Assembly (NCBI RefSeq): GCF_017309955.1
Contig: NZ_CP021248.1
Location: 248,001 to 312,000 of the forward strand
Source of the DNA: Novosphingobium sp. KA1
GTDB taxonomy: Bacteria > Pseudomonadota > Alphaproteobacteria > Sphingomonadales > Sphingomonadaceae
Reading direction: 5' to 3'
DNA: 64,000 bases
Shown: positions 58,669-64,000 of the stretch, in pieces
Layout of the letters: each line of letters begins with the position of its first letter
Position numbering within the stretch: the first letter of the stretch is position 1
Translations under genes and position numbers: made by a program
Notes under the pieces: generated by a model
The model's input: only the letters and a program-made list of their open reading frames with translations
Told to the model about the DNA's origin: nothing
Databases searched by the model: none

Positions 58669-59438
58669 GCGTGAAGATGCTGTCCGTTGTCGACCGGGAT
58701 CACGGTGCCCGTGATCCGCTTTGCGGCGTCGCTGACAAGGAAGGCCGCGAGCGCGCCGACGTCAGCGATATCCACCAGTTGCCCCTGTGGAACCTGTGCC
58801 GCCGCGCGGTCCAGCAGTTCGTCGAAGCGGTCGATCCCGCTGGCCGCGCGCGTCGAAATCGGGCCGGGCGATATGGCGTGCGCACGAATACCCTTTGGTC
58901 CGAGTTCTGCAGCCATGTAGCGCGTTGCGCTTTCCAGCGCGGCCTTGACCGGACCCATCATATTATAATGCTCCACCACACGTTCGGAGCCGTAAAAGGT
59001 CACGCAGAGCAGGCAGCCCCCGTCCGTCATCAACGGCTCTGCCAGCTTCGCCATACGCAGAAAGCTGTGGCAGGATACATCCATCGCCATGGCGAAGCCG
59101 TCTGCCGAACTGTCGATCACCCGGCCATGCAGGTCATCCTTGGGTGCGAAGGCGATCGAGTGCAGCAGGAAGTCCAGACCACCCCAGCGTTTTTCAACTT
59201 CCGCAAAAAGTGCCTCCATCTGGCCCGGTTCGCGTACATCGCAGGGCGCGGTCCATTCGACGCCCAGCCTGTCCGTCACCGGTTGAACCCAATCCTGCGC
59301 CTTGCCGTTCACATAGGTGGCGGCAAGCCGCGCACCGCCGCGTGCAAACGCTTCGGCACAGCCGGAGGCGATGGAATGTTCGTTGGCGATGCCAATGACG
59401 AGGCCGCGTTTTCCGCGAAGGTCGATGATGGGGTTCAC
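58665..59438 (-). CDS. fabI: Enoyl-ACP reductase (NADH)
   Basis: 257 aa SDR-family FabI. Nucleotide-binding region LVIGIANEHSIASGCAEAFA. The catalytic FabI pattern is Y149, Y158 and K165 (YGSERVVEHYNMMGPVKAAL). ISPGPISTRAASGI and ITGTVIPVDNGQHL follow. It catalyses the last step of each fatty-acid elongation cycle. In this operon it may act with the acetyl-phosphate genes as an electron sink. Overlaps ackA and pldA by 4 nt. Confidence 0.92.
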   Translation of the reverse strand: MNPIIDLRGKRGLVIGIANEHSIASGCAEAFARGGARLAATYVNGKAQDWVQPVTDRLGVEWTAPCDVREPGQMEALFAEVEKRWGGLDFLLHSIAFAPKDDLHGRVIDSSADGFAMAMDVSCHSFLRMAKLAEPLMTDGGCLLCVTFYGSERVVEHYNMMGPVKAALESATRYMAAELGPKGIRAHAISPGPISTRAASGIDRFDELLDRAAAQVPQGQLVDIADVGALAAFLVSDAAKRITGTVIPVDNGQHLHA

Positions 59439-60625
59439 GGCTGCACTCCAAAGAGAACGGAAAGAGTGTGAAGGCAGATCATATGCTCCTCGTCGGTAGG
59501 GATGACGCGGACCTTTACAACGCTGTCATCGAAACTGATGGCCGGAGCGCCGGCCGCGTTGGCGATTTCGTTGATCTGGATACCAAGCCATTCGAGCCGC
59601 TGGCAGATACGGCTGCGTATGTCGGCCTGATGCTCGCCGATACCGGCCGTAAACACGATGCCATCCAGGCCGCCAAGGGAGGCCGTCAGGGCGGCGACCT
59701 CTCGTGCGGCACGCCAGACGAACAACTCTATTGCATCCGCAGCCTCGGCACGGTCGCTCGCTGCAAGTTCCCGCATGTCACTGGAAATGCCGGAAACGCC
59801 GAGCAGACCCGACTTGCTGTAGAGCATGGACTCCACCTCCGAAGCGCCCATGCCCATCTGCGTCTGGAGATGCAGTACAACGCCGGGGTCGAGCGCACCG
59901 CAGCGTGTTCCCATCATCAGTCCGTCGAGCGCGGTGAAACCCATCGTTGTGTCGACGCTTTTTCCGTCCGCCATGGCGCACATCGATGCGCCATTGCCCA
60001 GATGCGCCACGACCACGCGCCCGCGCGCCATGGCCGGGTCGATTTTGCGCAGTTGATGCGCGATATATTCGTAGGAAAGGCCGTGAAACCCATAGCGCCT
60101 GATCCCCTGATCGTGCAGCGCTCGCGGTAGGGCAAAGCGCGTGGCCAGCGGCGGGCGGTCATGGTGGAATGCGGTGTCAAAGCAGGCCACCTGTGGCAGT
60201 TCGGGCGCGATGGCGGCAATGGCGCGGATCGCTCCAAGGTTATGCGGTTGATGGAGCGGGGCGAGCGCACTGAGGCTTTCCAGCTCATCCAGCACCGCAT
60301 CGTCAATCAGGCACGGTCGTGAGAAGTCTGTGCCGCCATGAACGACGCGATGGCCGATGGCGATCACCTCGCGTCCGTCGAGATGCTCTGTAGCCCAGGC
60401 AAAGAGCCAGGCGAGGAGGTCGGCATGCGTCAGCGCGGCTTCATCCCGCCAGTCATGCTCCTGCAGCAATGCTCCTGCAGCATCACGGATCGTCAGGCGC
60501 GGGGAAATACCGATGCGTTCGATCTTGCCGCCTGCCGAGAGAGTGGGCGTGCGGTCGTCATCGAGCGTGAAGAGGGCGAATTTGATGCTGGAGGAGCCAG
60601 CGTTGAGGCTGACAATCGCCTTCAT
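59435..60625 (-). CDS. ackA: Acetate kinase
   Basis: 396 aa. N-terminal SLNAGSSSIKFALF (N7 site), IGHRVVHGGTDFSR, the catalytic aspartate in ACFDTAFHHDRP, MGTRCGALDPGVVLHLQTQM, and the C-terminal VRVIPTDEEHMI. It interconverts acetyl phosphate + ADP and acetate + ATP. It overlaps pta-like upstream and fabI downstream by 4 nt, so the enzymes are made together. Confidence 0.95.
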   Translation of the reverse strand: MKAIVSLNAGSSSIKFALFTLDDDRTPTLSAGGKIERIGISPRLTIRDAAGALLQEHDWRDEAALTHADLLAWLFAWATEHLDGREVIAIGHRVVHGGTDFSRPCLIDDAVLDELESLSALAPLHQPHNLGAIRAIAAIAPELPQVACFDTAFHHDRPPLATRFALPRALHDQGIRRYGFHGLSYEYIAHQLRKIDPAMARGRVVVAHLGNGASMCAMADGKSVDTTMGFTALDGLMMGTRCGALDPGVVLHLQTQMGMGASEVESMLYSKSGLLGVSGISSDMRELAASDRAEAADAIELFVWRAAREVAALTASLGGLDGIVFTAGIGEHQADIRSRICQRLEWLGIQINEIANAAGAPAISFDDSVVKVRVIPTDEEHMICLHTLSVLFGVQP

Positions 60626-62073
60626 GCGGGTGCCGCTCCGGACTGTGCTTCGGTTGTCTCTTCGGTGCCGGGCAATCCCGGCGCCGCCTTTGTCGCTGCG
60701 CGTGAGAGCAGTACCGCCACGGCGCAGGAGGCAAGCCGCGTGCGCAGACTGTCCGCCCGGCTGGTGAGGATGATGGGTACGCGGGCACCCAATACCACGC
60801 CCGCAGCATCCGCGCCGCCCAGAAAGGTCAGCTGCTTGGCCAGCATGTTGCCCGCCTCAAGGTCTGGCACGACAAGGATATCGGCTTTCCCGGCGACGCG
60901 CGAAACGATGCCCTTTTCCTTTGCGGCCGCTTCGCTGACGGCATTGTCGAACGCGAGCGGCCCATCGAGCAGCCCGCCCGTGATCTGGCCGCGGTCAGCC
61001 ATTTTACAAAGAGCCGCCGCATCGAGGGTCGTCGGCATGGCGGGGTTGACGGTCTCTACTGCCGACAGGATCGCGACCTTTGGTTCCTTGCGACCAAGGA
61101 CATGGGCAAGGTCGATGGCGTTGCGGATGATATCCGCCTTTTCCTCCAGATTCGGCGCGATGTTGATGGCCGCGTCGGTGATGATGAGCGGTTCCGGATG
61201 CCCCGGCACATCCATGACATAGGCGTGACTGATACGGCGTTCGGTACGAAGTCCGTTGGCACGCGATACGACCGCGCTCATCAGTTCGTCGGTGTGGAGC
61301 GACCCCTTCATCAGCAGGACGGCTTCACCCGAATGGATCAACCCGACCGCCTTTGCAGCGGAGTCATGGCTATGGGCGGTGGCCACCAGCCGGTATGCGG
61401 AAATATCCTTGCCCGCTTCCTTTGCCGCAGCGCGAATGCGCGCTTCGGGGCCGACAAGAATAGGATTGATCAGGCCCGCTTCGGCGGCCTCCACCGCTGC
61501 TGCGAGCGCCGCCGCCGAACAGGGATGGGCCACGGCCGTCAGTGCCGGATTGCCGGCAACAGCTTCTATCAGGCGATGATAGCCGTCATGATCGGACAGG
61601 CGGATATCGGGAAGCGCGACACGCGGGCGACGGATTTTCTCGGTCGGCGCTATGACTTCTGCTTCGCCCGCGATAACCGTTTCGCCATGCTGGTTTTCGC
61701 AACGGCAGTCGAGCAGGATGATATGTCTGTCGTCGTGCTTTTCCCTGACGGTCACCGACGCGGTTATGACATCCCCTATGCCAACCGGCCGTTTGAAACG
61801 GAGAGACTGGCTGAGGTAGATCGTGCCGGGGCCAGGCAGTTCCGTGCCCAGAACAGCGGAAATCAGGCCGCCGCCCCACATGCCGTGCGCAATGACCCGG
61901 CGAAAGAAATCCCCTTCGGCGAATTCAGGATCAAGATGCGCAGGGTTCACGTCGCCGGAGGCCAGCGCAAATACCTGAATGTCCTTCTTTGACAGCGTGC
62001 GGGTCACACTCGCCGTATCGCCTATCGCGATCTCGCCATAGGTTCGGTTCTCGATCGTGTCGGTATCGTCCAA
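60622..62073 (-). CDS. Bifunctional MaoC-like hydratase/phosphate acetyltransferase
   Basis: 483 aa from TTG 62073, 2 nt after the phaC stop, with GGAGAAG 7 nt upstream; a longer open frame over phaC has no support. An N-terminal MaoC hot-dog domain (about 1-150) has ALASGDVNPAHLDPEFAEGD and AHGMWGGGLISAVLGTELPG. The C-terminal PTA/PTB domain (about 165-465) has the final LTFLGGADAAGVVLGARVPI. It is expected to make acetyl phosphate (or butyryl phosphate) and hydrate enoyl-CoA, feeding ackA and phaC. The fusion is known in proteobacteria. Confidence 0.9.
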   Translation of the reverse strand: MDDTDTIENRTYGEIAIGDTASVTRTLSKKDIQVFALASGDVNPAHLDPEFAEGDFFRRVIAHGMWGGGLISAVLGTELPGPGTIYLSQSLRFKRPVGIGDVITASVTVREKHDDRHIILLDCRCENQHGETVIAGEAEVIAPTEKIRRPRVALPDIRLSDHDGYHRLIEAVAGNPALTAVAHPCSAAALAAAVEAAEAGLINPILVGPEARIRAAAKEAGKDISAYRLVATAHSHDSAAKAVGLIHSGEAVLLMKGSLHTDELMSAVVSRANGLRTERRISHAYVMDVPGHPEPLIITDAAINIAPNLEEKADIIRNAIDLAHVLGRKEPKVAILSAVETVNPAMPTTLDAAALCKMADRGQITGGLLDGPLAFDNAVSEAAAKEKGIVSRVAGKADILVVPDLEAGNMLAKQLTFLGGADAAGVVLGARVPIILTSRADSLRTRLASCAVAVLLSRAATKAAPGLPGTEETTEAQSGAAPA

Positions 62074-62075
62074 GG

Positions 62076-63827
62076 CTACTTCTCCAGAACATAGCTGCCC
62101 GGCGCGTCGCCGAGCGTCGGATAACCCTTGTCCGCTGCGCCCATGGATGGCGGGGGTACGGATGCGCCGGAACGTGTGCCGAGCCATTCGCCCCACGCCG
62201 TCCACCACGACCCCTCCTGTCGGGGTGCGCGCTCCCGCCATGCCGTCGGGTCGAGCGGTGGACCGTCCATCTCGCGCGTCAGCACCTGAAAGTGCCGGTT
62301 CTTGCGGCCGGGCTCGGATACGATACCGGCATTGTGGCCGCCGCTCGTCAGGACGAAGGTTGTTTCCGCGCCGGTGAGCATGTGGATCTTATGCACCGAC
62401 TTCCATGGCGCCACGTGATCGCGTTCTGTGCCGACAACGAAGAGCGGTGCACGGATCGCCGCCAGCGCGATCGTGCGGCCATCGACTTCATACTTGCCCT
62501 CGGCCAAGTCGTCATTGAGGAACAGGCGGCTGAGATATTCGCTGTGCATGGCGTAAGGCATCCGGGTGCCATCCGCATTCCACGCCATCAGGTCGATCAT
62601 CGGCTCACGCTCGCCCAGCAGATATGTCTGAAGGACGTGTGACCAGAGAAGGTCGTTGGAACGCAGCAGCTGAAACGCGCCGCCCATCTGGCTGCTGTCG
62701 AGGAAGCCGTGGCTCCACATCATGTTTTCCAGGATGTTGAGTTGCGCCTCGTCGATGAAGAGCCCGAGTTCGCCCGGCTCGCTGAATTCGGTCTGCGCGG
62801 CGAGGAGTGTCATGCTTGCCAGGCGGGTGTCGCCATCGCGGGCCATTGCCGCCGCGGTGATCGACAGGAGCGTGCCGCCAAGGCAATAACCGGCAGCATG
62901 GACCTTTGCGCTGCCGGTGATCGCCGTGATCGCATCCAGCGCGGCGATCGGCCCGAGGCGGCGATAATCATCAAGGTCGAGGTCGCGATCCTGCGTGCCG
63001 GGATTGTGCCACGAGATCATGAAGACAGTGTAGCCTTGCCCCGTCAGCCATCGAACCAGCGAGTTTCCGGGCGACAGATCCAGGATGTAGTATTTCATGA
63101 TCCAGGCGGGCACGATCAAAACCGGCTCTGGCCGGACCGTCTCTGTGGTCGGTTCATACTGGATGAGTTCCATGAGCCGGTTGCGGAAGACGACCTTGCC
63201 CCTTGCCGTGGCGACATTCTCGCCGACGACAAAATCCTCCGTGCCGACCGGGCGCTCTCCGCGCGCCGTGCGTTGCACATCCTCAAAGAAATGACGCATG
63301 CCGTCGGCCAGGCACTGGCCGCCGGTTTCCACTATTCTTTGTTGTACCACCGGGTTCGTGGCGATGAAGTTTGTCGGCGCAAACATGTCGAGCATCTGGC
63401 GTGCCGTGAACTCCATAATGTCTTCATGATGCCTGCTGACCCCGCCGATCCCGGTGGTCGCGGCGTGCCACCATTGCTGATTGAGAAGGAAGGACTGGGC
63501 GAGCAGATTGAACGGTGGCTGTTTCCAGGCGGCATCCGCAAATCGCCGATCCTGCGGCAGCGGTTCGATGGCCGGAGCGGCATCGGGATCCTTGGCGCTG
63601 CGCGCGACGAAATCCAGCATGCGAAGATATTTGCGGGACAGTTTCGCGCCGAGTTGAAGCTGCTTCCCCGGAGAACGGGCAAGATGCATCGCCCAGTCAG
63701 AGGCGGCGAGCGCAAGTGTCGAGGGTGAAAGGCCGAAAGTCGCCTGAGCGACGGCCGACGCGGCGGCTCTGTCCAGCACATCGCAAATACTGTCCAGCGG
63801 ATCGGGGCGCTCTTGCTCAGCGGGCAT
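62076..63827 (-). CDS. phaC: Poly(3-hydroxyalkanoate) synthase, class I
   Basis: 583 aa from ATG 63827 (MPAEQERPDPLDSICDVLDR), chosen over 63842 because GGGGAGG is 6 nt upstream. The PhaC N-terminal domain includes NQQWWHAATTGIGGVSRHHE. The alpha/beta-hydrolase core has the lipase-like box GYCLGGTLL (C315), D in VVGTERDHVAPW and H in SGGHNAGIVS. Polymerises hydroxyacyl-CoA into PHA granules. No phaA, phaB or phasin is in view. The next gene starts 2 nt after its stop. Confidence 0.94.
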   Translation of the reverse strand: MPAEQERPDPLDSICDVLDRAAASAVAQATFGLSPSTLALAASDWAMHLARSPGKQLQLGAKLSRKYLRMLDFVARSAKDPDAAPAIEPLPQDRRFADAAWKQPPFNLLAQSFLLNQQWWHAATTGIGGVSRHHEDIMEFTARQMLDMFAPTNFIATNPVVQQRIVETGGQCLADGMRHFFEDVQRTARGERPVGTEDFVVGENVATARGKVVFRNRLMELIQYEPTTETVRPEPVLIVPAWIMKYYILDLSPGNSLVRWLTGQGYTVFMISWHNPGTQDRDLDLDDYRRLGPIAALDAITAITGSAKVHAAGYCLGGTLLSITAAAMARDGDTRLASMTLLAAQTEFSEPGELGLFIDEAQLNILENMMWSHGFLDSSQMGGAFQLLRSNDLLWSHVLQTYLLGEREPMIDLMAWNADGTRMPYAMHSEYLSRLFLNDDLAEGKYEVDGRTIALAAIRAPLFVVGTERDHVAPWKSVHKIHMLTGAETTFVLTSGGHNAGIVSEPGRKNRHFQVLTREMDGPPLDPTAWRERAPRQEGSWWTAWGEWLGTRSGASVPPPSMGAADKGYPTLGDAPGSYVLEK

Positions 63828-64000
63828 GTGGCACCTCCCCATAGATCATCGTCCGTTGCTGCCGTGCGCCAAGAAGTGTTGCGGGATCATCTTCGGATGA
63901 GGCGCGAAGGGCAGGCACACCGCTGGCGAGCAGATCCAGCGTAGCGTCAATGAACGCCGTCTTTTCCTCGGCTGTGTTCGACAGGCCGCCCTGCCGCAGG
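63817..64000 (-). CDS. 3' end of an unidentified gene (runs off window)
   Basis: Read by hand on the minus strand: the frame is open from the right edge and ends LGARQQRTMIYGEVPHAR with TGA at 63817-63819, overlapping the phaC start by 11 nt. The visible 60 residues (SNTAEEKTAFIDATLDLLAS before that) are helical and give no family match. It is the first visible gene of the phaC operon. Confidence 0.7.
   Translation of the reverse strand, partial: LRQGGLSNTAEEKTAFIDATLDLLASGVPALRASSEDDPATLLGARQQRTMIYGEVPHAR

Noticed and set aside
1..64000. CRISPR arrays, tRNA or rRNA genes
   Set aside because: No regularly spaced short repeats and no cloverleaf or rRNA-like sequence were noticed. A tRNAscan or Rfam search would settle this.

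Overview
The window is high-GC, mobile-element-rich DNA of the kind seen on plasmids and genomic islands of Sphingomonadaceae (Sphingobium, Novosphingobium, Sphingomonas). Evidence: GC-biased third codon positions, sphingomonad-like czc and PHA/acetate operons, two IS6100 copies, a plasmid-type ParB-like gene with small satellite genes, and a Fic/VbhA-like pair. I cannot tell plasmid from chromosomal island. No rRNA, tRNA or CRISPR array was seen.

Layout. 1-3783: a Tn402/Tn5053-type tniA-tniB-tniQ element on the minus strand, with tniQ running off the left edge. 3823-5073: a lone tyrosine recombinase. 5096-5584: IS481 and IS66 scraps. 5585-20113: one Tn3-family transposon (tnpR, tnpA, recognisable inverted repeats). 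Its small membrane passenger gene was split by an IS66 element (5865-16134, 8-bp target duplication). That IS66 element was itself hit three times: by a large-serine-recombinase element in tnpB (6572-9173) and by two different IS21 elements in tnpC (9887-12219, 12478-14695). Removing the insertions restores tnpB, tnpC and the membrane gene in frame.

20178-27505: a first metal module. VIT-family, CzcA-like and CzcC-like genes overlap head to tail on the minus strand, with no CzcB adaptor, and diverge from a two-component system. 27618-28167: a scrapyard of a truncated exported gene, a GIY-YIG fragment, a 129-bp duplicate of the Tn3 right end and a umuC tail. 28173-34718: accessory backbone with a Fic protein and VbhA-like antitoxin, DUF3768, an HNH protein, small unknown genes and a large ParB-like protein. 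Two of the minus-strand genes share a duplicated, hairpin-rich upstream sequence.

35159-49376: a large second metal module. A CadR/PbrR-like MerR regulator diverges from a CzcI-like protein and a co-oriented run: czcC, czcB, czcA, SRPBCC protein, MliC-like lipoprotein, FliE-like protein, bestrophin, second MliC-like lipoprotein, ZIP, CDF, P1B-ATPase, HAD phosphatase, and an MgtC gene cut by IS6100. Several junctions are 4-nt overlaps, so much of this is probably co-transcribed. Together it provides periplasmic RND efflux plus inner-membrane uptake and efflux of divalent metals, with an unusual envelope submodule that includes an orphan flagellar FliE homologue.

49377-57044: two inverted IS6100 copies bracket a second Tn3-type tnpA, a 5'-truncated resolvase, unknown passengers and IS scraps. 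57079-64000: HU, then a tightly overlapping minus-strand operon (read right to left: unknown gene, phaC, maoC-pta, ackA, fabI, pldA) joining PHA synthesis, acetyl-phosphate/acetate metabolism, fatty-acid reduction and outer-membrane phospholipase.
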